DNA of 28,863 nucleotides, from the NCBI GenBank assembly GCA_002315885.1, contig DCIO01000009.1:38832-67694 (forward strand), given 5' to 3'. Of this stretch, positions 14,598-23,730 are shown in pieces. Each line of letters starts with the position of its first letter. The stretch's first letter is position 1. The notes beneath the pieces were generated by a model that ran no database searches, was not told where the DNA came from, and saw only the letters and a list, made by a program, of their open reading frames with translations. Both the position numbers and the translations under genes were made by a program. The DNA comes from Lentisphaeria bacterium UBA1724. Lineage in GTDB: Bacteria > Verrucomicrobiota > Lentisphaeria > Oligosphaerales > Oligosphaeraceae.

Positions 14598-17500
14598 TCA
14601 CAGCTCCATATCGATTTCGATTTGTGTGGTGGCTGTGATTCCCAGGAGGACAGGTGCGGCGTATCCCCGCGTGGATTCCAGGTCGATGTAGTGGATGGGG
14701 AGTTCGGGGCGGGGATTCTGCCAATGGAATTTCTCCAGGGTGATTTGCGCGCCGTTCTTGGTGGTGCCACGCCAGGCGTTTTGGCAGAATGCGGAGGGCG
14801 TCTGGGCATTCCATTGGGTGATGTTGTTCTCCCATTCCAACGGTATACGCAGGACGCTGCCGTCGACGTAGTGGATGACATAGCAGCCGATGCAGCCGGG
14901 TTTGCGCTTTTCGTTGTCGAAGAGATTCCGCACAACTACCTTGGGACGGGTGGCGGTATGCAGGAAATCCAAAGCCAGCACATTCCCGCCTACGGGAATT
15001 GCGTGGACGGTCTCGGGATAGCGCTGCATGGCGATGGTGTTATCCTGGGTGGCGATGGCACCCTGGACAAGGAACGGCACGCCCTTGAACCACTGGATGC
15101 CCTGGGGGAGTGCGCTGGCGTCATTCCGTGTATCCAGCCCCATCCAGGAGGCGTTGGAGTCGCCCTTGAGGGCCATGTTGTAGATGCCAGTCAGGTCAAT
15201 GGGCTGGAAATCCACGGTGGGCAGTGGTGCGCGGCCATCGTAGACTTGCTGGAAGAGCAGGCATGGATCGTAGGGGATTTTATTCAGTGGGATCTCTGTG
15301 GGATTCCAGGTGCGGTCGGATGCGATTGCCAGGCCTACCATCAGGTGGGATTTCTGGCGGATTTCTGTGATGTGAGTCCAGGTGGTGCCGCCATATCCCA
15401 GGATTTTGCGCTTGTGGGATTCCTGAATGAACGGATAGATGTTCTGCGGGAAGAACCACCCGCATGTCATGACTTGGAAGCCCTCGTTCTGGAAGAATTC
15501 CACCGTGGGATTTTCCTCGGATTCCTCGTAGTGCCAGTCAAAGATGATGATGTCCCGGGGAACTCCAGGCAATGCGGTTGCGGTGAATTCGGGGGCATGA
15601 CCGCCGTTGTTATGCATTTCCAGCTGGTCGCACCACATGCACATCTTGAGACCCTTGCTGGTGACGAAATCATGGAGGCGGTTGATTTCTTCCAGGAAGA
15701 GCTCCCCGCCTGTGGAATTCTTGCAGCGTTCACAGACGCCGAAGGTCTCGAAGGTCACTTCGTCCAGTCCCACATGGAACCACTTCGCCTGGGGATAGCA
15801 CTCCAGTTGTTCCTCGATCATGTCGAAGAAAATCTTGTGGATTTCGGGATGACGGGGGCAGTAGTTCCAATATTGATACCAGGCGCTAGGGTCGGGGGTC
15901 TGGACTTCCGCATATTTGCGTAACTCGGGTTGCGCCAGGGTATCACGCAGATGGGAGAGGCACTGTGTCATGGGGATGGCATCCATGTCGTAGAGTTCCA
16001 GGTGCTTGCCGATTTCCTTGTGGGCGTCTTTCCCCACGGCATTCTGGGAGGAGAATTCGGGATGGTGTTCGTATTTCAGGCGGAAATCGAATTGGATGGA
16101 GAGCCAATTGTATTTGAGGGCGGCCAGTGCGTCGATGAGTTGGTGGGTGCCAGGAACCTCCGCGTCATTGGCGGGAGCCAGCACATGCAGGCCGCGGTAT
16201 TCCATGGCGGGCCAATCCTTCAGCTCGCCTTGGCGATAGAAGAGTTTGCCATAGGAGTCATATTGGAGCAACTGACAGAGGGAGGCGATGCCATTGACAA
16301 AACCCCGCTGGGTATTTGCGGTGATGGTGGGGACCGCATCCAATTTCAGGGCGTATGCCTCGCGCTTTTGCCAATCGGTCAAGGCGTCGTATTCGGCTCC
16401 GGCAAAGGGCTGTGCTTCCAGGAGGACAATCTGTGCGCTGGAGGCGTCTTTTGCCTGCTGGATTTCCAGGTGGAGCTGTGAACGGATGAGTCGCTGTGCC
16501 GCCAGGAAGGCCTTCTCTGTGGGTGCGAAAAGTGCCACGGGCTGTTTCAGTTCTAGTGCGTCCTTCCCAAAGGATGCATGCTGAGGCGTGGGGATGACGA
16601 GAGTGGTGGGCTGGAAGATGTCATCCGCGGGGAGGGCTACCTCCTGGAAAACCAGCGCATACTTTTCGGGAGGGATGGTGAGGGAGACGAAGCCCTCGCT
16701 GTCTTTGAAGAAGGTGGATGTGGTGGCACCCCAGGTGCTGTGTTCCATGGGCTCGCCCTGGATTTTTCTTGAGCGGGCCAGGAGCAACCGGAATTCTCGG
16801 ATGTCCTTCAGGGCGGGTTGGTCCAGGGGAACACGGATTTGCGCGGTCCAGCTATCCTGCTGGTCAGCTACGGCGATCTTGCAGGACATCTTCTTGAGAT
16901 TTGCGATGTCCGCCAGGGTGGTCTTGGTGGAGAACCAATCCGTGTTGTAGCAGACAATCTGGTCGGTGTTCATCACGTCATCCAACTGCAGTCCCTCTGC
17001 GCAGGCGATGGTGTGATAGATGACGCCCGTTCGGGGATTTTCCAGGAAGAGCTCGACACCGTCATTTTCCCAGGTGCCCTTGCCTTTGACACGGCACCCC
17101 ATTTTGTCCTCCTTGCATTGGAAGATGACGTGCAGGGCGCCCTCTGCGTAGCCGTAGCGCGCGGTGGTGAGGTGCTCTTGGGCAGGGAGGTCCTTCTTTG
17201 TTCCCAGCAGGGTGAAAGAGCTGGTCTGGAAGGCGTTTTGCCAGACGGGGTCATCCCAATCCGCCTTGAGCTCTGGCGCGCTGGATAGCGTATTCAGCAC
17301 GGGGAGTGCGGGCTGGTTTGCAGGGAAAAAGGTGACATTTTTGAAGAAGATAGGCCCGCCCAGTTCGTTGGTGGAGGCCAGGGAAATTTTCACGCCGCGG
17401 CTGTTTTTGGCGGTCTTGAAGGCGTATGTGGCACTCTGCCACTGGTGGTTGTCCCGATTCATCTTTGCGGGATTCAGGATGAATTTCCCATCGTCGGTGA

Positions 17501-17834
17501 AATCGTAGATCCAGATTTCCGCGCAACGGCCAGTGCTTTTCACATCAACGGAAAAGAGGTATTCCGTGTCGGGCTTGGTGCCATTGATATTGGCGGAAAT
17601 GCGACAGATTTTTCCCGTTTTGCTGAGGCGTTCCAGACGGAAGCATTTGAAGCCGTCTTCCTGGACCACCGAAAGGGAACACTCGACGTCACCTGCCATG
17701 TCATAGAACCAGCCTGTGGGGACGCCGACTGCGTTCACGCCGTCAAGGAAATTTGGGTTCTGGACCAGATTCTGGGCGAAGCTGACGAGGCAGAGCGTCA
17801 GGAGAAGGAGGATGGCGCAGAGGGGGTGCTTCAT
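14598..17834 (-). CDS. Large exported GH20-like glycoside hydrolase with carbohydrate-binding modules
   Basis: The protein has 1078 residues. A signal peptide (MKHPLCAILLLLTLCLVSFA) is followed by a jelly-roll module opening NLVQNPNFLDG (CBM4/9-like, about 20-165), then a DOMON/CBM9-like module (about 180-400, YGYAEGALHVIFQCKEDK, ENDGVELFLEN). A GH20b-like domain precedes the TIM barrel, which starts around EYRGLHVLAP. The GH20 acid pair is visible as FHVGLDEVTF with D691-E692, consistent with substrate-assisted beta-N-acetylhexosaminidase chemistry. A C-terminal region of about 250 residues is unassigned. The ATG at 17834 is chosen because the frame upstream only translates the CACAAAA repeat. 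A preceding GGAAGA may serve as ribosome-binding site. It likely trims N-acetylhexosamine from host or environmental glycans. Confidence 0.82.
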   Translation of the reverse strand: MKHPLCAILLLLTLCLVSFAQNLVQNPNFLDGVNAVGVPTGWFYDMAGDVECSLSVVQEDGFKCFRLERLSKTGKICRISANINGTKPDTEYLFSVDVKSTGRCAEIWIYDFTDDGKFILNPAKMNRDNHQWQSATYAFKTAKNSRGVKISLASTNELGGPIFFKNVTFFPANQPALPVLNTLSSAPELKADWDDPVWQNAFQTSSFTLLGTKKDLPAQEHLTTARYGYAEGALHVIFQCKEDKMGCRVKGKGTWENDGVELFLENPRTGVIYHTIACAEGLQLDDVMNTDQIVCYNTDWFSTKTTLADIANLKKMSCKIAVADQQDSWTAQIRVPLDQPALKDIREFRLLLARSRKIQGEPMEHSTWGATTSTFFKDSEGFVSLTIPPEKYALVFQEVALPADDIFQPTTLVIPTPQHASFGKDALELKQPVALFAPTEKAFLAAQRLIRSQLHLEIQQAKDASSAQIVLLEAQPFAGAEYDALTDWQKREAYALKLDAVPTITANTQRGFVNGIASLCQLLQYDSYGKLFYRQGELKDWPAMEYRGLHVLAPANDAEVPGTHQLIDALAALKYNWLSIQFDFRLKYEHHPEFSSQNAVGKDAHKEIGKHLELYDMDAIPMTQCLSHLRDTLAQPELRKYAEVQTPDPSAWYQYWNYCPRHPEIHKIFFDMIEEQLECYPQAKWFHVGLDEVTFETFGVCERCKNSTGGELFLEEINRLHDFVTSKGLKMCMWCDQLEMHNNGGHAPEFTATALPGVPRDIIIFDWHYEESEENPTVEFFQNEGFQVMTCGWFFPQNIYPFIQESHKRKILGYGGTTWTHITEIRQKSHLMVGLAIASDRTWNPTEIPLNKIPYDPCLLFQQVYDGRAPLPTVDFQPIDLTGIYNMALKGDSNASWMGLDTRNDASALPQGIQWFKGVPFLVQGAIATQDNTIAMQRYPETVHAIPVGGNVLALDFLHTATRPKVVVRNLFDNEKRKPGCIGCYVIHYVDGSVLRIPLEWENNITQWNAQTPSAFCQNAWRGTTKNGAQITLEKFHWQNPRPELPIHYIDLESTRGYAAPVLLGITATTQIEIDMEL

Positions 17835-17852
17835 TTGGATTCTTCCGATTTT

Positions 17853-17958
17853 GTCCACAAAATACACAAAAACAAGTTTACACAAAACACTCAAAAACAA
17901 GTCCACAAAATACACAAAACACACAAAACAAGTCCACAAAACACACAAAATACACAAA
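17853..17958. repeat. CACAAAA-type repeat tract (four units)
   Basis: Four variable units built from gtccacaaaa, tacacaaaa and cactcaaaaacaag modules fill the leader of the GH20-like gene. The 19-mer gtccacaaaacacacaaaa at 17932-17950 is identical to one at 2243-2261. On the minus strand it reads TTTTGTGTGTTTTGTGGAC, so it would be a U/G-rich leader RNA. Units share modules in different orders, which points to expansion and recombination and not a CRISPR array. Confidence 0.85.
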
Positions 17959-17993
17959 AGGGGGACCGCTTGGCACGCCAGGGTGGTCCCCCT
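17951..17993 (-). terminator. Intrinsic terminator after the GH127 gene
   Basis: On the minus strand a 9-bp GC-rich stem (AGGGGGACC and its complement, 17959-17967 with 17985-17993) with a further TGGC/GCCA pairing inside is followed directly by TTTTGTGTATTTTGTG. It lies 18 bases past the GH127 stop. The T-rich run is provided by the repeat tract. It probably separates GH127 transcripts from those of the GH20-like gene. Confidence 0.6.
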
Positions 17994-18011
17994 CTTGGAT
18001 GTGTGGGGCTA

Positions 18012-19712
18012 TTACTTGGAGAAGACTACCTTGATGTGGTTGTAGTCCAGGAATTCATTGCCCGCGGAGGCATAGTCGCAAAGGAGCTGTTCGCCGTCCT
18101 GGGTGACGATGCGGTAGCTGGTGGTTTCCGCGTGGTAGTTGTTGAGGCGTGTGTCTTCCGCCAGCACCAGGGGCCCCTGCATATAGCAGAAGGTATTGGG
18201 GGTGGTGGGCAGAACGCGCTTGCGCAGTTTCTGGTCGAAGGAGATGACAATCTGGTCGCCATCCTTCCATTCGCGGTCGATGGCCAGGTAGGTGCCGGGC
18301 TGTGCGTCATAGCTCTCCCCATTGACCGCCAGGAAGCCCTTGCCGCTTTCGCGCTCGGGAACGCGGAAGCGCAGAGTCATCTTCTTGGCGCCTTGCAGGG
18401 ACAGCGCGATGGTGACCTTGTCGCCGAAGAAGGGCCAGCCGCCGGTGACGGTGTATTTCACGCCATCGTAGTTGACGACCATGTCCTCGTAGAGATTGAA
18501 GACGGGTGCCTTATCCTGGAGCATGACGCCCAGGACGCTTGCCATGGCCAGCCCCTCGGGACCCTGTGCGCGGCAGCAGTCCATGCCGTGGAAGGGCGCG
18601 TTGAAGCCGATGAGCATCTGGTCTGGGGCAGCCAGTTTGCAGGCGGGACCGCAGAGGGGCGTGGGATTGCGGTGGGTGAAATTGGTTCCATCAAGAGTCA
18701 TGGCGCCCAGCAGTGCGTTGTAGAGGGAGAGTTCGCACTGGTCGAAGACCTTCGCGTCTCCCGTGAGCTGGAGGATGCGTTCCAGATAGTGGAGCCAGGT
18801 GGTGGTGATGCAGGTCTCGCCCATGGTGCCCGTGGCCTTCAGGTCGTTGATGTTCTGTTTCAGCGCCATGTCAAACCAGTATTCGCCCCAGTTGTCCTTG
18901 CCGCCGCCGATGCCCGTGCACATGATTTCGCGGTCGCGGACGTTGTTGTAGTAGCGGGTGAGGACCTCGAAGGCCTGCGGGAATTCGTCATTCTCCAGGC
19001 AGAGTTCCGCCAGTCCCTGGAAGCAGCTGGTCATTTCGTAGGCCTTTGCGTTGCCCAGTTCCGCGGGAGTCTTGCCATCCAGGACGCCCTGGAAGATGTC
19101 GCCTTGCTTGGAACAGCCCGTCTTGGCGATGTAGGTGGCGAAATCCAGGTACTTCTTTTCGCCGGAGATACGGTAGACGCGGACGATGGCGTCAATGGCG
19201 GAGCAGGTTGCCAGGCCATCATGCCATCCGACATCCAGGGGAGATTTTGCGTTGGGGCCCATCTGTGTCATCATGTGGTCTACCACGCCGCAGCATGCCT
19301 TGATGACCTTTGGGTCCATGTCGATGTACTGGCAGTATCTTGCCAGGCCGTGGAGGACGTATTTGCGGCCCCACATATCCCAGGTGCCGGGCTGTTTTTC
19401 CGGCGCGACCGTGGAGATGCAGCCATTCTCATCCTGGGCGGAGACCATGTCATAGACGGTTTCCTTGAGGATGGCCTTGAGTTCCTCGTCCTGTGTGGTA
19501 TAGGCGATGAGGATTGCGCCGCGGATCATCTTTCCCCAGAATTCACTGCGCCAGGAGATGGTCTCGTAGCGCTTGTGGAAGGGTTCCACCAGTTTGGACC
19601 AATCCAGGGTCTTCAGGAAATTTGCGGTGCAGAGTGCGATGGCTTTGCCGAGTTCGCCTTTGAGCTCGATGGAACCAGCGGGAAGGAGTTGGAATTTGTT
19701 GACGCAGGTCAT
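18012..19712 (-). CDS. GH127/DUF1680 beta-L-arabinofuranosidase-like enzyme
   Basis: This 566-residue protein has the alpha/alpha-barrel plus beta-sandwich architecture of family GH127 (HypBA1-like). The metal/catalytic cluster is visible: GETC with E299 and C301, and MDCCRAQG with C379 and C380. In the founding enzyme a Glu and three Cys bind zinc, and one of the Cys is the nucleophile. Substrates in this family are beta-L-arabinofuranosides, though DUF1680 members vary. There is no signal peptide, so it should act in the cytoplasm on imported oligosaccharides, unlike its two exported neighbours. It starts 53 bases after tsaC and is followed by a terminator. Confidence 0.88.
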   Translation of the reverse strand: MTCVNKFQLLPAGSIELKGELGKAIALCTANFLKTLDWSKLVEPFHKRYETISWRSEFWGKMIRGAILIAYTTQDEELKAILKETVYDMVSAQDENGCISTVAPEKQPGTWDMWGRKYVLHGLARYCQYIDMDPKVIKACCGVVDHMMTQMGPNAKSPLDVGWHDGLATCSAIDAIVRVYRISGEKKYLDFATYIAKTGCSKQGDIFQGVLDGKTPAELGNAKAYEMTSCFQGLAELCLENDEFPQAFEVLTRYYNNVRDREIMCTGIGGGKDNWGEYWFDMALKQNINDLKATGTMGETCITTTWLHYLERILQLTGDAKVFDQCELSLYNALLGAMTLDGTNFTHRNPTPLCGPACKLAAPDQMLIGFNAPFHGMDCCRAQGPEGLAMASVLGVMLQDKAPVFNLYEDMVVNYDGVKYTVTGGWPFFGDKVTIALSLQGAKKMTLRFRVPERESGKGFLAVNGESYDAQPGTYLAIDREWKDGDQIVISFDQKLRKRVLPTTPNTFCYMQGPLVLAEDTRLNNYHAETTSYRIVTQDGEQLLCDYASAGNEFLDYNHIKVVFSK

Positions 19713-19765
19713 GATGAATTGTGGGTGATTATGATTATTGGTTTGTCAGGGAAAAGAAATTGTCT

Positions 19766-20365
19766 TTACTCTAGTGCCATTGCGATTTCCTGGAGGGAGA
19801 TGACGCCAGTTCGCAGTGCCATCGGTGGATCGGAGAGCAACGAAATGACCGTAGAGGCCTTGCCGCCTGTGACGGTGATGACGCCGCCATCCACGGCGCA
19901 ATCGGGTTCGCCGTCCAGTCCTGCCAGGGCGTCCTGGATATTGATTGCGGCGGGAGTCCCGGAGCGGTTTGCGCTGGTGGCGGCGCAGACGCATCCCGTC
20001 TCTTCCAGGAGTCTGAGGAGGAATGGGTGGTCGGGAATGCGGATGCCGATGGAGTCATCCTGGGTGGCGTTCTTGACCACAAGCGTCAGGGCTCCTGGCC
20101 AGAATTTCCCCGATAACTTTCGAATCTCGGGGGTGTCCTGGACGCCCGCCTGGAACGCGGCATCCAGATTCGGGGCAAGCATCTGCAGACGTTTGGTCTC
20201 GGGGCGGTGCTTCAGGTGGTAGATGCGTTCACGGCCCTCTTCGTTGTCCCAACGAGTCATGATTCCGTAGACGGTCTCGGTGGGCATGACCAGCACGCCG
20301 CCTTCCAACAGGCACTTCTTCGCCGCGGATAGCGTCGCTTCAAGATTTTCAGGTAAGATTTGCAT
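19766..20365 (-). CDS. tsaC: L-threonylcarbamoyladenylate synthase (Sua5/YrdC family)
   Basis: The enzyme makes threonylcarbamoyl-AMP from Thr, bicarbonate and ATP for the universal t6A37 modification of ANN-decoding tRNAs. The 199 residues contain the YrdC motifs GGVLVMPTETVYGI (22-35), KHRPETKRLQML (52-63), SGKFWPGALTLVV and SANRSGTPA (131-139). There is no C-terminal Sua5 extension, so this is the short TsaC form. The ATG at 20365 is used because the frame upstream only reads through three GC-rich hairpin repeats. AGGTAAGA precedes it. It lies downstream of mfd in the same direction. Confidence 0.93.
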   Translation of the reverse strand: MQILPENLEATLSAAKKCLLEGGVLVMPTETVYGIMTRWDNEEGRERIYHLKHRPETKRLQMLAPNLDAAFQAGVQDTPEIRKLSGKFWPGALTLVVKNATQDDSIGIRIPDHPFLLRLLEETGCVCAATSANRSGTPAAINIQDALAGLDGEPDCAVDGGVITVTGGKASTVISLLSDPPMALRTGVISLQEIAMALE

Positions 20366-20369
20366 GGTA

Positions 20370-20460
20370 GTGTGTACCGACGGCGTCCTCGCCGTCGTAA
20401 GTGTGTACCGACGGCGTCCCCGCCGTCGTAAGTGTGTACCGACGGCGTCCCCGCCGTCGA
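20370..20460. repeat. Three tandem 31-bp hairpin repeats
   Basis: Three hairpins occur at exactly 31-bp spacing (20378-20397, 20409-20428, 20440-20459). Each has the perfect 8-bp stem CGACGGCG/CGCCGTCG with a four-base loop (GGGA or AGGA on the minus strand; GGGA fits the GNRA pattern). Units are separated by an 11-base taagtgtgtac linker and differ at single positions. They occupy the 113-base gap between the mfd stop and the tsaC start. Confidence 0.9.
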
Positions 20461-20478
20461 AAGAACCTAAGAAACTCT

Positions 20479-23400
20479 TCAACCCGGCAAGGTATTTAGG
20501 AGTTCTTCGATTTCGTTGAGTTGTTTCACGGGGTCTCGGGAGAAGAGCACGGGTACCTGTCCCTGGATACGGTAGATGCCGTTGGCCAGTTCTATGATGA
20601 CGCGGCCCTTTTTGACGGTCAGGCGCACGAGTTTCTTTTGCCGTGCCAGATTTTCCAGACGGTGTTGTTTCAGGAGATTCTTGACGGATTGCGGCAGTGG
20701 TCCGAAGCGGTCGGTCAATTCCCTGGCGTAGTTATCCACTTCCTCAGTGGTGTTGAGGCTTTGGAAATGCCGATATGCACCCAAGCGCGCGGTGGGGTCT
20801 TCGATGTATTCCTGTGGGATGGAAGCCTGGGCTTTGCCGGGGATGGGGGTGAGGGATTGGCAGACCATGTCCAGTTCCATCTCGAAGCGCTTTTGGAGGA
20901 CCTGTGCCTTGTTTTGGAGCTTTGCCACGCAGTCCTTCAGGAGTTGGCAGTAGAGGTCGAACCCCACGGCGGCGATGTGCCCGGATTGCTCCTGTCCCAG
21001 GAGATTTCCCGCGCCTCGGATTTCCAGGTCCTTCATGGCCAAACGGAAGCCCGCTCCCAGGTGTGTGAAGCGCCGGATGGCGGCCATTCGTTCGCGGGCA
21101 TTGGCGGGGAGGGAGCCCATGGGTGGCAGCATAAAGTATGCGTATGCCTGGCGGAAATTCCGTCCCACACGTCCTCGCAGTTGATAGAGTTCGGAGAGTC
21201 CGAAGCGGTCTGCCCTGTCGATGATGATGGTGTTGGCATTAGGGATGTCGATGCCGCTTTCGATGATGGTAGTGGATACCAGCACATCGATTTCGCCCCG
21301 CACGAAGCGCGTCATCACCTCCTCCAGGTCCTCGGGATCCATCTGCCCATGGCCGACGGCAAATCTGGCCTGGGGCACCAACTCCTTGAGGCGGTCGCAG
21401 ACCAAATCGATGGTGCGGACGCGGTTGTAGAGAAAATAAACCTGCCCGCCACGCTCGATTTCTCGGGTGATGGCGTTCTTGATCATCTCCATGTCGTAAT
21501 TGGCGACGACAGTACTCACCGCCAGACGGTTGGTGGGTGCAGTCATGATGGTGGAGAGATTCCGCAATCCCGAGATGCTCATGTAGAGGGTCCGGGGAAT
21601 GGGGGTGGCGGTCATGGTCAGGATGTCCAGGGAGGCACGCATGGCCTTGAGGCGCTGCTTGTGCTTGACGCCGAAGCGCTGCTCTTCGTCGATAATCAGC
21701 AGCCCTAGCCGTGGAATGCTGACGTCCTTGGAAAGGAGTCGGTGTGTGCCGATGATGATGTCGATTTTGCCCTCCGCCAGATTCTGGAGGGTCTTTCGCT
21801 GTTCGGCGGCGGAACGGAAACGGCTGAGGGTATCCACAGTGACGGGGAATTCCTTTAATCGTGCCAGGAAGGTCTGGTAGTGCTGTTGAGTCAGAACGGT
21901 GGTGGGGGCCAGCAACGCCACTTGCTTGCCATTCATGACGGCACGGAATGCTGCCCGCAGTGCCACTTCGGTCTTGCCGTAGCCCACATCGCCGCACAGG
22001 AGTCGGTCCATGGGCTTGGGGGACTCCATATCCCGCATGCAGGCCTCCACGGCTTCCTGTTGATCGGGGGTCAGTTCGTAGGGGAAGGATGCGGCGAAGG
22101 AGCGCTCCCAGTCGGGCACGGGCTTGAAGGTATTTCCTTCGGAGGATGCACGCATGGCCTCCAGACGCAATAGCTCCGCAGCCAAATCCCAGGCGGCTTG
22201 CTCGGCTTCCTCTTTCTTGCGCTCCCAGATGGAGGCGCCGAGTTTTGCCAGGCTGGGGACATTTTTCGAGCCGCCCACATAGCGGCTAACCAGGAAGGAC
22301 TCCTCCAGGGGGACATAGAGCTTCGCCTCATCCGCAAATTCCAGCTCGATGGCCTCGATTTTCTCACCATCGCTTTCCATGACGTGGACGCCATGGAAAC
22401 GACAGATGCCGTGATTCAGATGTACTGCCAGGGCGCCTTCTTCCAATTCCAGGAATTCCTGTGGCCCGGCGTGTTCATAGTTGTATTCCACATGACGGCG
22501 CATGCGCTTGACATTCTGCCGTCCGAAGAGCTCCTGGTCGCTGAGCAGTGCCAGTTTCTGGGTAGGAAAGAGCAACCCCTGTGCCAGCGACCGATGGAGG
22601 ATATCGATGGGCAGGGACGCAGTGGCGGTGTCCTGGGCCAGCAATTCCTTGAGGCGGTCGATTTCGCCTTCTGCGCCGCAGCACGCCACAAGCTGATAGC
22701 CGCTGTCGTGCCAGCGCAGCAGCGAGCTCTTGAGTTGCTGCCAATGCCAGAGGGCCACGCCCTTGTCTTCGTCTTCCGTGATATCCGCAAAGAGTTCTTC
22801 GCCCAGGACCGCCACATCCAGCTCGGGGTGTCCTAGCTGCGCAACGCGCCCGTCCTCCAGCACAGGCGGTTCTTCCACGCGAATCAGATGTTTGACGGTG
22901 GAGATATATCGCTGCCAGCTATCCAGGGTGCTGTCGGCTTCTTCCGCAAATTGTTCGATGTGGTCCTCGATGGCGTCGGGGAACATCAGCGCCATGGGGA
23001 TTTCCGTGGAAAAATAGTCGTGGACCAGGGTGGTTTCCTCGGGTGCGCTGGCCAGAAGTGCCGCACCTCTGGGAGTTACCTTGAATTCGGAGATCTCCTC
23101 CGTGGAACGCTGGGTGGAGGCGGAGAAGAAACGCATGGAATCAATTTCGTCTCCCCAGAATTCCAGTCGGACGGGGTCCGCATAGAGGGGCGAGAAGATA
23201 TCCATGATGCCACCACGGCGCGCGAATTCCCCAGGAGAGCCCACCTCGAATTCGTTGTCGTAGTCCAATTCCACCAGTTTCTTCGCCAATTCCTCCGGGG
23301 AGGTCTTGTCTTTCACTTTGATGGAGAAGGACTTCTTGGCGAAAGATTTCGGGGATAGAGTCTGGCTTAGCAAAGTCTGGGCGCTGGCAATATAGATTGC

Positions 23401-23730
23401 GGGAGTCCCCGCCAGAATTTCCTGTAAGGCGGCGCTGCGGCTGGCCTCATTCTCTGGGAGCCACTGCCGTCGTCCCAACGAGACATCAGGGATGGGGATG
23501 ATGGGGCGCTTGTCCTGGAGGATGTCCATGAACCCACCCAGGGCGTTGGACAGATTCTCCAGTTCCTGGGCGTCTTTGACGGCAACCAGCAACGCTCCCT
23601 CGGGGAGAGTCCCCAGGATGCGTGTCAGCGCAATGCCCCCCAAGGCGCGCTCATGCAGGACGATCTGACCCAGGTGGGCCCCGCGGTTCTTCGTCGCCCA
23701 CCCGCGGAATAATTCCATCCAGTCGCTCAT
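20479..23730 (-). CDS. mfd: Transcription-repair coupling factor
   Basis: Mfd displaces RNA polymerase stalled at DNA lesions and recruits UvrA. The 1083-residue length fits the family. The N-terminal third is the UvrB-like region (LVAVKDAQELENLSNAL, ARRGGIMDIFSP). Next comes the RNA-polymerase-interacting domain (LEEGALAVHLNHGICRFHGV). The helicase core follows, with Walker A GDVGYGKTEVALRAAF (K586), DEEQRFGVKHKQRLK (D681), and the translocation motif around QLRGRVGRNFRQAYAYF. The C-terminal TRCF domain ends the protein. I chose the ATG at 23730 because it gives a 4-base ATGA overlap with the gmhB-like gene. A frame extending to 23796 would overlap that gene by 70 bases. Confidence 0.97.
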   Translation of the reverse strand: MSDWMELFRGWATKNRGAHLGQIVLHERALGGIALTRILGTLPEGALLVAVKDAQELENLSNALGGFMDILQDKRPIIPIPDVSLGRRQWLPENEASRSAALQEILAGTPAIYIASAQTLLSQTLSPKSFAKKSFSIKVKDKTSPEELAKKLVELDYDNEFEVGSPGEFARRGGIMDIFSPLYADPVRLEFWGDEIDSMRFFSASTQRSTEEISEFKVTPRGAALLASAPEETTLVHDYFSTEIPMALMFPDAIEDHIEQFAEEADSTLDSWQRYISTVKHLIRVEEPPVLEDGRVAQLGHPELDVAVLGEELFADITEDEDKGVALWHWQQLKSSLLRWHDSGYQLVACCGAEGEIDRLKELLAQDTATASLPIDILHRSLAQGLLFPTQKLALLSDQELFGRQNVKRMRRHVEYNYEHAGPQEFLELEEGALAVHLNHGICRFHGVHVMESDGEKIEAIELEFADEAKLYVPLEESFLVSRYVGGSKNVPSLAKLGASIWERKKEEAEQAAWDLAAELLRLEAMRASSEGNTFKPVPDWERSFAASFPYELTPDQQEAVEACMRDMESPKPMDRLLCGDVGYGKTEVALRAAFRAVMNGKQVALLAPTTVLTQQHYQTFLARLKEFPVTVDTLSRFRSAAEQRKTLQNLAEGKIDIIIGTHRLLSKDVSIPRLGLLIIDEEQRFGVKHKQRLKAMRASLDILTMTATPIPRTLYMSISGLRNLSTIMTAPTNRLAVSTVVANYDMEMIKNAITREIERGGQVYFLYNRVRTIDLVCDRLKELVPQARFAVGHGQMDPEDLEEVMTRFVRGEIDVLVSTTIIESGIDIPNANTIIIDRADRFGLSELYQLRGRVGRNFRQAYAYFMLPPMGSLPANARERMAAIRRFTHLGAGFRLAMKDLEIRGAGNLLGQEQSGHIAAVGFDLYCQLLKDCVAKLQNKAQVLQKRFEMELDMVCQSLTPIPGKAQASIPQEYIEDPTARLGAYRHFQSLNTTEEVDNYARELTDRFGPLPQSVKNLLKQHRLENLARQKKLVRLTVKKGRVIIELANGIYRIQGQVPVLFSRDPVKQLNEIEELLNTLPG

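Noticed and set aside
14622..15923. A 433-codon open frame on the plus strand
   Set aside because: It is antisense to the GH20-like catalytic domain and has no domain signature.
17835..17957. A 41-residue N-terminal extension of the GH20-like protein
   Set aside because: It translates the CACAAAA repeat into Cys/Val/Phe-rich sequence, and a proper signal peptide begins at 17834.
17445..20222. A 925-codon open frame on the plus strand
   Set aside because: It lies antisense to GH127, the GH20-like gene and tsaC, which have clear family motifs. It crosses the intergenic repeats and has no recognisable domains. Long antisense frames are common opposite GC-rich genes.
20370..20460. Possible CRISPR array
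   Set aside because: Three units with near-identical linkers and no unique spacers do not make a CRISPR array, and no cas gene is nearby.
20366..20482. A 39-residue N-terminal extension of TsaC
   Set aside because: It reads through three GC-rich hairpin repeats. The family sequence begins near the ATG at 20365.
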